NCBI RefSeq assembly: GCF_018598175.1
Contig: NZ_JAHESE010000032.1
Span: 1 to 64,000 of the forward strand
Length of the DNA: 64,000 nucleotides
DNA from: Dawidia cretensis
GTDB lineage: Bacteria; Bacteroidota; Bacteroidia; Cytophagales; Cyclobacteriaceae
Direction of reading: 5' to 3'
Shown here piece after piece: positions 40,070 to 49,486 of the stretch; the first letter of the stretch is position 1; each line of letters begins with the position of its first letter. The position numbers and the translations under genes were made by a program. The notes below the pieces were generated by a model. That model did no database searches, had not been told where the DNA came from, and saw nothing but the letters and a program-made list of their open reading frames with translations.

Positions 40070-43000
40070 TTACTCTACCAGTACTTTCTTCATAACAATA
40101 CGGCTATTCACCTGCACTTTCATCAAATACACACCCTTAGAAGCGCGTGAAAGGTCAACCACTTCACGATGTGTTTTCATCTTCATGTCTTGTAATATCA
40201 AGCCATGAAGATTAAACACCTGAATATATCCAGGAGCAGAGGTTTCCGGCACCGACACCGTAGTCATGCCATTGACCGCAGGATTCGGGTAGATCGATAC
40301 CAGGTCCTCAGCATCAGCATCTTCCAATTGAATTTCAGGCGCTCCCTGACGACCCGTCGGCCCAGTAGACACAGCGTTGTTCAGCACCAAACTACCAAAA
40401 GCCGCAGTATTCTGATAATTGTCGATCGTACCGTTCCAGACAGCCTGTGTCTCGCGGGTGCCACCGTTATCATCGTCATCATTGCCTATATCAAAGCCAA
40501 GCGTTACGCCGGCTGCCGGCGTAACATTCAACTGCGACCAGGGTATGCTCATCTCGACACTATAACCACCGCTGATGGCGGCCCAGGCGTGTTGCACGCC
40601 GGTAACACTGATTTTTGTCAACAGCGAAGACGCGTTATAGCCTTTGATAAATTGGTTGTCACGACCGTCGTACGTAGTCAACTTATTGTTGTTGGCATCG
40701 ATGTATATTTCTACGGCATCGTTTTCCCACGGATCGCTGCTGTCGTTGAACAGGGCGGCATCTTGTACACGCACCCCGACATAGAGGTTACTATTATCCC
40801 AGAGCACACCAAACGCCACGGTGTTATTACCCGTGCCAATCACGTTCTTTGATACCGCGCGCGTTACGTTCCAACCGGACTCACTCAGATTACCATCGAC
40901 CGTGATCGTACCCGGGGCACGACGCGCCGTAATGACACCCGGCGGATCGGTCGTCGTACTCGTTACTGCAATGGTGCTGGTCGCCGTGCGGTTACCATCC
41001 TGGGTCGTCACCGTAATGACGGCGTTACCGGTCGCAACCGCCGTCACCAACCCCGTCGTATTGACAGTCGCCACAGCAGTGTTGGCCGAGCTCCAGGTCA
41101 CAGTCTTGTTGGTAGCATTCGCCGGCGCCACCGTAGCCGTCAGTTGTTGTGTAGCACCAACGGAAAGGCTCGCGGTAGCAGGCGATACCGTCACACCTGT
41201 TACGGATACATTGCCGGCCGCTACAGTCACCTGCACCTGGTCGGAACCGGCGAGCACGCCGTCACTCACCGTTAATTGGAATACATACGTACCGCCATTC
41301 GTGAGACCCGACACGGTAGCGGTGGCGGATGTCGTATTCGTCAATGTCGTCGCCGCGCCACTGACCTGTGTCCAACTATAGGTAATTGCCCCGCCTTCCG
41401 GATCGGAGCCTGTGCCGGGCAACGTGGTGGTGGTTGTGCCCGCCGCCAGCGATTTGTCCATACCCGCGTTGGCTACAGGTGGTTGGTTTACAGGCCCACC
41501 GCAGCTGGTCAGGAATACCGTTCCGAAAACACTTGGGTTTTGCCATGCCGTGGTGTTCGTGGCGAAGGAGGCGATTTGTGAATCGCGTGTGCCGCCGTTG
41601 TCGTCATCGTCGATCTGTATATCGAGGCCGATGGTATTGCCCAACGCAGGAGTTACACCAATAGTAGACCAGGGGATGGCCACTTCCAGGATATACCCCG
41701 CTCCGGAGGCATACATGGCAAAGTTTATTCCCGTCGTATTGGTGACCGAGTTCCCCCCTGCCTTTACGGCGGTGTCGTTCCACCGGAAGCCCAGTTGAAA
41801 GTCATTCGCGCCGTCGTAGGATGTTCCCTTGCTGTTGTTACCGTCGATAAAGATCTCGACTACATCGTCTTCCCACCAGCTGCTCCCGGAGTCGTTCAGG
41901 CGCGTAGCGTCGTTCACTTCTACGAGGAAGTACAGGTTGGCGCTGTTATACAACGCGCGCCAACGGCCGGAGTAATCGCCGGGAGTGCCCCCGAGAATGG
42001 TATTCGCAATGTTTCGAATCGGTGCAGCCGACCAGGCGGCCTCGATCGTCTGGTTGACGGTCGGGGCTGTGCCCGTCACCAGCGCTACCACCGGTGAGGT
42101 ACACGGCGGATTCTCGTTGTCGGCGATGGTAATCGCGGCCGTGGTGCTTCCACCCAGATTATAGCCGGTGCCCGGCTGCAAGGTAAGCGTCAGCGTTTCC
42201 GGGCCTTCGAAGCTGCTGTCGTCGGTCGGAGTAATGGTGATCGTCTGCGACGGTGAGGCCGCCGTCAAGGTCACCGTGCCTGTCAGGGATGGATTTGCTA
42301 TATAGTCACCGGTAGAAGCTGTGCCGCTGATGGTATACGCAACCGTTATATTCGACGATATACCGGATGTACCGATCGTAAATGTACCCGTATTCCCGCC
42401 CTCGCCCGCAGCCGCGTCCGCCGAGGTGATGTTGACCGCCGGCGTTACCGTGACGGTAGACGTTTTGGTAAAGTTACCATCCACCGATCGGGCCGTGATC
42501 ACGGCAGTTCCTACACCAACACCCGTCACGGTACCAATGCCGGTACCCGCTTCCACCACGGTTGCCACGGCAGTGTTAGACGAGGTCCACGTAATACCCT
42601 TTTGCGTTGCGTTAGACGGTGTATAGGTCACGTTCAGGTTTGCCGTCTTGCCTTGCGGCACCGACACCGTGGTTGGCGCCAGGTCGATGCCAGTCAACGC
42701 GACGTTACCGGGTATCAGGTTAATGATAAATGCCGTGTTGTGGTTTTTCACCTCGCCTGACTCCAGTCGGTTAAAAGTAATATTGTTGAAAGTTACATCG
42801 CCCGATGCCTGGGCCAGAATGCCATAGCCGCCCCACGCATCTTGTGCGGGCTGATCTACAAAGGCATCGAGACCCGTGCCGTCGATCTTTGTACTGAAGA
42901 ACTTCATATTACGGATATTGCCGTAAAGCTGAATCGCGTGACGCTGTGAATTGATGATCTGGGTATTGTAGAACTCAACGTCATAGATACCCTGCTGGGT

Positions 43001-44536
43001 GAACAGCTCGATGGCGCCGCGCTTCTGATTCCAGAGGTCATAGCTGGTACCACAGCTTACGATGTAGTTGTCGGTGGCCACGATCGGCACGCCATTCTGT
43101 TCAAAGGTGTGGCCCCCGAAGTCGTTGGTAAAACGAATGGCAGAGCCGCCGACACCATCCTTAATGATACACCGGTAGATCTGGTGACCCGTGCCGCCGA
43201 AGATGGCGATGCCGCCGGCACGCCAAACGTTCTCGATAGTATTATAACGGAAGATGTTATTGCGCTCTTGCGGTGCACCCAGCGCGTTGTTCGGCCACAT
43301 GGCCAGGCCATCGTCGCCACTGTTGCGGACACTGCTATATTCCACTACCGAGTTGTTAGTACCCTGGCAGAAGTTCACACCGTCGGCGTAGTTGTTACGA
43401 ATGCGTGCGCGCGAAATAATCAGGTCGGTTGTAATGTCAATCGGATACGGCGGGTCATAGCCGGCAACCCAGAACCCGCATTCGAAATGCTCTATCCACA
43501 CGTCGTGTATCCGCGAGCCTGTGCCGTAAGTGCCCATAAAGCCTTTGTAAATTTTATAGGGCTCGCCGTGCGCGCTGGAGTATTTAGGGTTAAGCTCACC
43601 ATAGTGGAAACGGTCATTATTCGCCGTATTGAGCGAGAAGTCTGAAATCTCCACACCGCTGGATCGCGCCAGGATACCGCCGGTAAATTGCAGGTCCGTG
43701 GAGAAGAATACTTCCGTATACCAAACACCTGCGCCCTGAATCTTCATGTTGGTTACATTCAGGTCGAGGCGGTCGGCCAGCATAAACCGGCCCTGCGGTA
43801 TATAGACGGACTTGCCTTGTGCCTTGGCGGCATTGATACACGCGTAGAATGCGGGAAGATCATCTGTCTGATCGTCGGCGATCGCGCCGTAGGCTGTCAC
43901 AGACAAAGAGTTCATCGGCGCAGCGAGTGCAGTCGGTACATCTTCTAATTCAAGAAAGTCCACACCGTAGGTGAGCGCGTCGCCATTCTCTTTGACGATG
44001 CGCACCGTGCTGCCGGCTTGAATCTTCGACGGCAGGCGGAAGTGTACTTCGTCAAAGCGCATAAAGGTTTTGCCGCCCGGCTCTTGCACAGGCTCCGTCT
44101 CGCTGCCATGGAAATATTGGTAGGCCCAGCGGGACGTCAGGTTAATCGTGCGCACAAAAGAGCCGTTCACGTACAGTGACAGGGCGCCGTTCTGGCCGGT
44201 GCCGGTAGCGTTGTCAGGCATGGTGAAGCGCATGTTTACACCTTGCGCAATGGCAGTGGTGGTCCACTCTACATAAGAGCCATTACTGGCCAGGCTGACG
44301 TACTTCTGGTTAGAAGCTTCGGAAGCGATCTGCGTATAATCGTAGTTTGTCGTCTGCTGCAGGGTGGCGCTGCCGCCGCGGGTGGCGTCTTCGGACTCGT
44401 AGCGGGTATACGGGAGCTGCGCTCCGCGTGGGATGCCGTCGCTCTGGGCGGTGGCGTACAGGGTCAGGAAAACAAGAAGGACCATGAGGTATCCAGCAAC
44501 GGTGTTGCGGATAATGTGCTGTCGTAGTTTGTTCAT
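40070..44536 (-). CDS. Secreted multidomain beta-helix glycanase, GH87-like
   Basis: A 1488-residue protein: signal helix (about 12-30), a carbohydrate-binding domain of CBM6/35 kind (about 40-195), a pectate-lyase-type right-handed beta helix (about 212-600, starting SVTAYGAIADDQTDDLPAFY), a Big_2-like domain (615-700), Calx-beta (702-805), CBM9-like domain (812-1010), PKD-like (1018-1105), Big_2-like (1109-1190), second CBM9-like (1202-1375) and T9SS sorting domain (about 1410-1488, IYPNPAVNG to KKVLVE). The helix carries DGVNFCQGTNNSVVEYSSVR and NSGDDGLAMWPN (Asp408, Asp409), which resemble alpha-1,3-glucanases of GH87. Other beta-helix lyases are possible. It is secreted and probably cuts an insoluble glucan. 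Confidence 0.82.
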   Translation of the reverse strand: MNKLRQHIIRNTVAGYLMVLLVFLTLYATAQSDGIPRGAQLPYTRYESEDATRGGSATLQQTTNYDYTQIASEASNQKYVSLASNGSYVEWTTTAIAQGVNMRFTMPDNATGTGQNGALSLYVNGSFVRTINLTSRWAYQYFHGSETEPVQEPGGKTFMRFDEVHFRLPSKIQAGSTVRIVKENGDALTYGVDFLELEDVPTALAAPMNSLSVTAYGAIADDQTDDLPAFYACINAAKAQGKSVYIPQGRFMLADRLDLNVTNMKIQGAGVWYTEVFFSTDLQFTGGILARSSGVEISDFSLNTANNDRFHYGELNPKYSSAHGEPYKIYKGFMGTYGTGSRIHDVWIEHFECGFWVAGYDPPYPIDITTDLIISRARIRNNYADGVNFCQGTNNSVVEYSSVRNSGDDGLAMWPNNALGAPQERNNIFRYNTIENVWRAGGIAIFGGTGHQIYRCIIKDGVGGSAIRFTNDFGGHTFEQNGVPIVATDNYIVSCGTSYDLWNQKRGAIELFTQQGIYDVEFYNTQIINSQRHAIQLYGNIRNMKFFSTKIDGTGLDAFVDQPAQDAWGGYGILAQASGDVTFNNITFNRLESGEVKNHNTAFIINLIPGNVALTGIDLAPTTVSVPQGKTANLNVTYTPSNATQKGITWTSSNTAVATVVEAGTGIGTVTGVGVGTAVITARSVDGNFTKTSTVTVTPAVNITSADAAAGEGGNTGTFTIGTSGISSNITVAYTISGTASTGDYIANPSLTGTVTLTAASPSQTITITPTDDSSFEGPETLTLTLQPGTGYNLGGSTTAAITIADNENPPCTSPVVALVTGTAPTVNQTIEAAWSAAPIRNIANTILGGTPGDYSGRWRALYNSANLYFLVEVNDATRLNDSGSSWWEDDVVEIFIDGNNSKGTSYDGANDFQLGFRWNDTAVKAGGNSVTNTTGINFAMYASGAGYILEVAIPWSTIGVTPALGNTIGLDIQIDDDDNGGTRDSQIASFATNTTAWQNPSVFGTVFLTSCGGPVNQPPVANAGMDKSLAAGTTTTTLPGTGSDPEGGAITYSWTQVSGAATTLTNTTSATATVSGLTNGGTYVFQLTVSDGVLAGSDQVQVTVAAGNVSVTGVTVSPATASLSVGATQQLTATVAPANATNKTVTWSSANTAVATVNTTGLVTAVATGNAVITVTTQDGNRTATSTIAVTSTTTDPPGVITARRAPGTITVDGNLSESGWNVTRAVSKNVIGTGNNTVAFGVLWDNSNLYVGVRVQDAALFNDSSDPWENDAVEIYIDANNNKLTTYDGRDNQFIKGYNASSLLTKISVTGVQHAWAAISGGYSVEMSIPWSQLNVTPAAGVTLGFDIGNDDDDNGGTRETQAVWNGTIDNYQNTAAFGSLVLNNAVSTGPTGRQGAPEIQLEDADAEDLVSIYPNPAVNGMTTVSVPETSAPGYIQVFNLHGLILQDMKMKTHREVVDLSRASKGVYLMKVQVNSRIVMKKVLVE

Positions 44537-44802
44537 GTGTCGTCGGTTGTTGTTACAAAACGTGCATATTTTCAGGACATACCCCTGGTGTTCCGGGTAT
44601 TCCGTAGCAATCCTAATGAGCGTGGCTTACTAGAAAACGTGTGCAACACCACGTGTATCCTATGCGCTGTAGTGGCACGGTACACGATGTCGGGTGATTG
44701 ACATCAAGCGATGCGGATCATACCGTCAACACTTCCACAGAACAACAAGTAAAACTTCTTTCATTAGCATACAGGGGTTAAATCTCAAATAACACTACAT
44801 AG

Positions 44803-45258
44803 TTATACAAAATCCTGCACGAGCTCAATGCGCGATCGGCCTGCTACACTATAGCTCTGCAGACGGGGCGTGCCGCTATATTGGAAAACCGCTTGGTCTT
44901 GCAGATTCGCGCGGCTGATCAATTTTGTAGGACCTATCATGGTTCGCGAAGTGTCGCGCAGGGAAACACAACAAACCTCCTTGCTCGTAAGCCTGCTGAA
45001 GTCAAGCAGGCAATCACCTTTTACCAGGTGTATAACAATCTTCTTGCAAACGCCGTGAAACCGGATCATGCCCGATCCCATCACCGTGAACTCGATATTC
45101 TTTTTAGAGTAAATCATACCCGAAAGATCAAATTCTCCCTTGACGGTAAATTCTACGTCACCAAAATTACCGATCAGTAACGAGTCGTTCTTATGATGGC
45201 CGTCAAATTCGAATTTGCGAGTCTGCATTTGCCTGAGCGATTGTTTTGGGCTTTTCAT
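44803..45258 (-). CDS. DUF2807-like protein lacking a signal peptide
   Basis: A 151-residue protein with repeated strands (SLLIGNFGDVEFTVKGEFDL, IEFTVMGSGMIRFHGVCKKI, VIHLVKGDCLLDFSRL), the pattern of the head domain of putative autotransporter-type adhesins. Unlike most relatives it begins MKSPKQSLRQMQTRKFEF without a signal sequence, and no upstream in-frame start supplies one. It could be cytoplasmic, or a truncated exported protein. It lies between the SusE-like gene and the GH87-like gene on the same strand. Confidence 0.55.
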   Translation of the reverse strand: MKSPKQSLRQMQTRKFEFDGHHKNDSLLIGNFGDVEFTVKGEFDLSGMIYSKKNIEFTVMGSGMIRFHGVCKKIVIHLVKGDCLLDFSRLTSKEVCCVSLRDTSRTMIGPTKLISRANLQDQAVFQYSGTPRLQSYSVAGRSRIELVQDFV

Positions 45259-45316
45259 CCACTACATCCTTTAAAGTATCAAATAACAAGTACGCTTCAC
45301 CTATCCGCCGCTAGTT

Positions 45317-45345
45317 GGAATGCCGCTCCGTAGAGCAGGCATTCC
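45317..45345 (-). other. Strong hairpin after the alpha-glucan operon
   Basis: GGAATGCC-GCTC (45317-45328), loop CGTA, GAGC-a-GGCATTCC (45333-45345): 12 pairs with one bulge. It lies 40 bases past the SusE-like stop. No T tract, so probably an mRNA end-stabiliser or a weak terminator. Confidence 0.6.
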
Positions 45346-45384
45346 GTTGGCCAGCGGTCTTACTATCCTATCAACAAATAACCA

Positions 45385-46635
45385 CTAATTCGGTGCCGGC
45401 ACGATCGTGACTGTCCTGGCGTCAGTCGCGGCATCTACCGCCAATGTTATGACATACGTTCCCGGGTTTATTACCCGGTAGTTGGGATGCTCGCCTCCCA
45501 AATCTTTTGCGTTAACGATGTCGCCGTCATCGATGGCTTCACCGTCAGCGGCTGCGCCCAGATAATCGATCTGCAAACCTCCCCAGGTAGCATCTTGCAG
45601 GAAAATGAACTCCCGACCTTCAAGCAGGTCGACCGTCCACTCCCACGTATATACAGTACCATCTTTTTCCGGGGTGTGCAGGTCGTAACCGTCGACGCCC
45701 ACTTCCCAGGCAGCCGTGTCTTCCGGTGCCGTCACGTAAGCATTACCGAAGAGTCCCATCTGAGTTTCTGAATAATCTTTCAGCACGAAGCCCGTCTTGA
45801 TTTTCTTCTCGGTCCAGGTGTTCGTCGCGGCGTTGTATTTCAGGCGCACCGTATAAAGCCCTTCGCCCTTGTTCGGAATGTTGGATACCAATAGGCCAAC
45901 GTTGTTGATACCCGTCTCCCAGGCTTCTGCATAATCCGGCACACCAAGACTGGAAAGCGTAACGATGCTCAGGTCGTTGTAAACGTGCCAGCCGTTATTG
46001 AACCGGTAGCGATAACCCGCGGCGTCGCGTAGCGCGATATTTTTTCCTTCAAAAACGGTCGAATCTTTTGATATCGTTTTCAGGGGAAGGCCCGTACCGC
46101 CGGCCCAGCTCAGCGGTGTGGCATCGCCGATCATGTCCGCGTTGACCTTCATCAGCACAAACAAGTCGGTGTTGACATTGGCAAAGGCGTAATACAATCC
46201 TTCCTCAGCAACCTTGATCGCCGGCGCATCGGCCGTCAGTGCACCAAAGATTACTTTGTCTTTGATCAATACGTTGCCGGCTACTTTGCCGCTGTCGAGC
46301 GTGCCGCCACCGGGTGCTCCGAACGTCGTCGCTACTTCATCGACCACTTCCATGAAAGAGATCGTGCTGTTGGCACCGATGTACAGGAACTTGCCGTAGA
46401 TCCCTTCCATATTATCCACCTTGGCACCCTGCGCAGGATCGAGCACCGCGCGCGCCATACGCGCATGGAGATCTTCATCGCTGGCGGCAACAGTATTCGT
46501 ACCATATATATAAAATCCGTCCTTCTTCGGTTCCAGTGGTTCGGACTCTTCATTCGAATCGTCGCTGCCGCAAGAGAAAAGGAATACGGGCAGAATCAAC
46601 AGCAGCATCCGCTGCAGGGTAATAAATCTTTTCAT
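45385..46635 (-). CDS. SusE/SusF-like glycan-binding lipoprotein
   Basis: A 416-residue lipoprotein with Cys22 after LPVFLFS followed by GSDDSNEE, a surface-export type tail. Several beta domains follow; the C-terminal part (about 285-416: MGLFGNAYVTAPEDTAAWEV, TVYTWEWTVDLLEGREFIFL, GTYVITLAVDAATDARTVTI) resembles SusE/SusF starch-binding modules. It should bind glycan on the cell surface. It is last in the GH97-SusC-SusD-GH71/99 unit, with 68 bases between it and the preceding gene. Confidence 0.8.
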   Translation of the reverse strand: MKRFITLQRMLLLILPVFLFSCGSDDSNEESEPLEPKKDGFYIYGTNTVAASDEDLHARMARAVLDPAQGAKVDNMEGIYGKFLYIGANSTISFMEVVDEVATTFGAPGGGTLDSGKVAGNVLIKDKVIFGALTADAPAIKVAEEGLYYAFANVNTDLFVLMKVNADMIGDATPLSWAGGTGLPLKTISKDSTVFEGKNIALRDAAGYRYRFNNGWHVYNDLSIVTLSSLGVPDYAEAWETGINNVGLLVSNIPNKGEGLYTVRLKYNAATNTWTEKKIKTGFVLKDYSETQMGLFGNAYVTAPEDTAAWEVGVDGYDLHTPEKDGTVYTWEWTVDLLEGREFIFLQDATWGGLQIDYLGAAADGEAIDDGDIVNAKDLGGEHPNYRVINPGTYVITLAVDAATDARTVTIVPAPN

Positions 46636-46703
46636 AGGTAGTCAGTTTTAGTGTTTATTCTTTAGGTTATCTATTGGTCGTTTGTACCGGCGTATGTCCG
46701 TGG

Positions 46704-47921
46704 TCAGGGTAGCTGTTCCAGCAGGTCTTTCGCAGCGTCGGGCTGCAGCGATACCAGCAGGCCATACACCTGTTCCAGCGTTCGCAGCGCGTCGGTGTCA
46801 TGCTTATGCGTTATCTTCTTTTGGTAGTAATCGTAGATCAGCTCCAGCTCGTCTTCCCCGTATGGTACGCCGGTAAATTCCTGGATCATTGTCAGACAGC
46901 GGAAGCCGTCTTCACGCGTGGGTTCCATCACAGTACCTTCTCCGTAGTCGTTCCACGTAACGAGTTGGAGGTATTTTGCCTCGAACTCCGTAGCCTTCGC
47001 TAACGTAGCGCGTAGCGTAGCGCCGTCGTTGAAAGGTATGTTGCCATAGCTGGTGCCTGTGCCGCCCTCTTCGTAGTAATCGTTAAAGCGAGGGTACGCC
47101 GAACCCATGAGCACATCCAGGAAGGGTGACTTGCGGTAGAAGGTCTCCATGACCCGCAGGTCGCTATTAAAATCTACCCAGCCAAACTCACCGCTATCCG
47201 TATCGCCGGTAAAGGCTCCGTGGTCCCACAACGGTAAGAAGGCTGGCGCTGTTGGTAGACCCTGGAAGATTTCCGTCCACTGTGCCGGCTGGCGGAAATA
47301 GCGTGGGCCGAACGTAAGCAGCAGCGGAGCATCGTCGATGGAGATGTATTCCTGCTTCCCGAAATAATTGGTTTGCATGTAGTCCATGTCCTCACGGGCG
47401 GCCGTAACGGCCGGCTTGCCCATTTGAGACGCGACATTCTCAGCGGTATATTCTTCATAGACGATCGCGAACTGCAGGCCGGCATCGTCGAGACGGTCGA
47501 TCACGGCGTTGGAGCCTAGCAGGTTGGGGCGATAGTCATAGACCGAATGAGAGCCGTACCAGTCGATGAGGATGCCATCTATGCCGGCATACTTCATCAA
47601 TAATAAGTGATAGTCGATTACATCGGGGTCTTTGGAATCGTACGGACCGATGAGTGGATAATAGTGTGAGGCGATTTGGCGCTTGCCTGTCTCGTCGATG
47701 ATATCGGGGTTACGATTGGTCATGCGCCAGTGGCTGCCCCAGTAGCCGGAGAGGTCCTTGCTTTGGTACCAGGGCATGTAGTGCATATATACTTTTGTCG
47801 GGTTGGTTTTGGCGACGGCTTTAGGGTCGGTGTTGGGGGTAGAGTTTTCGGAGGCACAGGAGAGTAGGGTCGCGAGGGCGATCGCGAGCAAGGATATCGT
47901 TGATGTATACGTCTTTTTCAT
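46704..47921 (-). CDS. GH71/GH99-like glycoside hydrolase lipoprotein
   Basis: A 405-residue lipoprotein (Cys22 in LLSCASENS). The catalytic domain starts VYMHYMPWYQSKDLSGYWGSHW near residue 44, has DGILIDWYGS near 115 and ends with LQLVTWNDYGEGTVMEPT near 335. The WNDYGE motif is shared with GH71 alpha-1,3-glucanases and corresponds to the acidic site of GH99 relatives. A surface-attached endo-acting enzyme fits a PUL. Substrate: alpha-1,3-glucan if GH71-like, mannan-type if GH99-like; the neighbours (GH97, GH87-like) favour glucan. It begins 7 bases after the SusD stop. Confidence 0.82.
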   Translation of the reverse strand: MKKTYTSTISLLAIALATLLSCASENSTPNTDPKAVAKTNPTKVYMHYMPWYQSKDLSGYWGSHWRMTNRNPDIIDETGKRQIASHYYPLIGPYDSKDPDVIDYHLLLMKYAGIDGILIDWYGSHSVYDYRPNLLGSNAVIDRLDDAGLQFAIVYEEYTAENVASQMGKPAVTAAREDMDYMQTNYFGKQEYISIDDAPLLLTFGPRYFRQPAQWTEIFQGLPTAPAFLPLWDHGAFTGDTDSGEFGWVDFNSDLRVMETFYRKSPFLDVLMGSAYPRFNDYYEEGGTGTSYGNIPFNDGATLRATLAKATEFEAKYLQLVTWNDYGEGTVMEPTREDGFRCLTMIQEFTGVPYGEDELELIYDYYQKKITHKHDTDALRTLEQVYGLLVSLQPDAAKDLLEQLP

Positions 47922-47928
47922 TTCTATC

Positions 47929-49473
47929 TCAATAACCTGTACTTGGCTCTACTGCCTTATTGTTATCTACTTCAGACAGTGGTACCGGGTAGTAGTAGTC
48001 TTTGTCCTGGTAGACGATCTCTCCTCCTGTTATGCGCTTGTCGTTGTACTTCAGCACTTCTTCTTTCACGATCTTCCAGCGGACAATGTCGTACCAGCGG
48101 TGACCCTCGGCGAAAAGCTCGCGGAAGCGTTCTTCGCGGATGGAATCGCGAAGCTGGGTGCCGGCCAGGCCGGTATAGTCCACGGAGGGTGTAGGCGTAT
48201 GGGGCTCGAAGTTGTAGGCGCGGCGCCGTACTTTGTTCATGTACTCCGCGGCAACCGTGTTTTGGCTTTCGTGGCTCATGACCTCTGCGTACATCAGGTA
48301 TACATCGGCCAGGCGCATCATGTGGTAATTAGTACCGCTGTTGCGATTGGTATTGATGACGGAATAGTCTTTCGGCGAGTACTTCCGGAAGCTGTGGCCG
48401 GTATAGTTAAATTCGCTGCGGCCGACGGGCTTGACTTTGCCTTCCAGGTCGGCAGCCGAATCCGTGGGGGCATAGGTACAGACCTTCAACCGTGGGTCGC
48501 TGCCAAAGCGCGCAATGTTTACACCATGCGGTGTGCAGTTGCTCCAACCACGGCCGGGAGGGGCTATCACCAGTGCAATACCTGAACCGAGCCCATTCTC
48601 CCAGATATTCTGTTGCATGTCGACGGCATAGTTTATCTCCCACAACGATTCTTCATTAAATTCCTCTTTCCCCTGAAAGAGACCATCATACCGTTTAAAG
48701 GGCACCAGTGCATACCGCGGGTTGACAAGCACCTCCTCAAAATAGGCCCGGGCATTGGGAAAATCCTCCATGTAGAGATATACCTGTCCGAGGAATGCTT
48801 TGACCGCGTATTTAGAGACACGCGCAATATTGTTAGCGTCCCAAGTCTCCGGCAGACCGGCTTCGGCCGCCATCATGTCGGCAAGAATCTGTTGATACAC
48901 CTTCCCTACGGTAGCCCGCGGGTTCATCACGTCGTCGCGCGACTCGGCCACCGTCAGGATCAACGGTACGGCCAGTCGCGAGCTATCGTCGGCGTAGGAC
49001 GCTTCGCCCCAGAGGCGCACCATGTGGAAGTACGCAAAGGCACGCAGGAAGTGCGTCTCGGCGACAATCTCGTTCAGCCGTTTGGTTTGATCGGTCGTAA
49101 GACCTTTGGCGGCAAAGACAGGAGCGTTTTCGAGGATGTCATTCGCGCGGGCCACGATGCGATAGAAGCCACGCCACGCGATGTATACATTGCCGTCGGG
49201 TGAAGTTACTTCGTTCCGGTTCTGGGCATTCCAGTAATCGGACTCATGTGGCAACGCCAGCAGTGTCTGAATATAAAATGTCTGGCCGAACAGGTCGAGG
49301 TTTTTGACCGCGTCGTAAGTAGCATTCAGGGCGAGATCGAAGTTCGACACGCGGCTGTAGAAGTTGTCGGCGCTCAGCTCGTTCTCGTTCTTGACATCGA
49401 GGAAGTCGTCGGAGCAGCTGCCCAACAACCCGATGGCCAGCGTGAGGATCAGGATATAAAATCGTGTTTTCAT
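47929..49473 (-). CDS. SusD-like lipoprotein (alpha-glucan PUL)
   Basis: A 514-residue SusD/RagB protein with lipobox Cys20 (GLLGSCSDDFLDVKNENELS). Helical N-terminal part with LNEIVAETHFLRAFAYFHMV near 140, C-terminal part with NYHMMRLADVYLMYAEVMSH and ERFRELFAEGHRWYDIVRWK. It serves as the glycan-binding lid of the SusC encoded 13 bases upstream. I chose the ATG at 49473, which begins the lipoprotein signal; the frame stays open into the end of susC. Confidence 0.93.
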   Translation of the reverse strand: MKTRFYILILTLAIGLLGSCSDDFLDVKNENELSADNFYSRVSNFDLALNATYDAVKNLDLFGQTFYIQTLLALPHESDYWNAQNRNEVTSPDGNVYIAWRGFYRIVARANDILENAPVFAAKGLTTDQTKRLNEIVAETHFLRAFAYFHMVRLWGEASYADDSSRLAVPLILTVAESRDDVMNPRATVGKVYQQILADMMAAEAGLPETWDANNIARVSKYAVKAFLGQVYLYMEDFPNARAYFEEVLVNPRYALVPFKRYDGLFQGKEEFNEESLWEINYAVDMQQNIWENGLGSGIALVIAPPGRGWSNCTPHGVNIARFGSDPRLKVCTYAPTDSAADLEGKVKPVGRSEFNYTGHSFRKYSPKDYSVINTNRNSGTNYHMMRLADVYLMYAEVMSHESQNTVAAEYMNKVRRRAYNFEPHTPTPSVDYTGLAGTQLRDSIREERFRELFAEGHRWYDIVRWKIVKEEVLKYNDKRITGGEIVYQDKDYYYPVPLSEVDNNKAVEPSTGY

Positions 49474-49486
49474 CGTTGTCCGTGGG

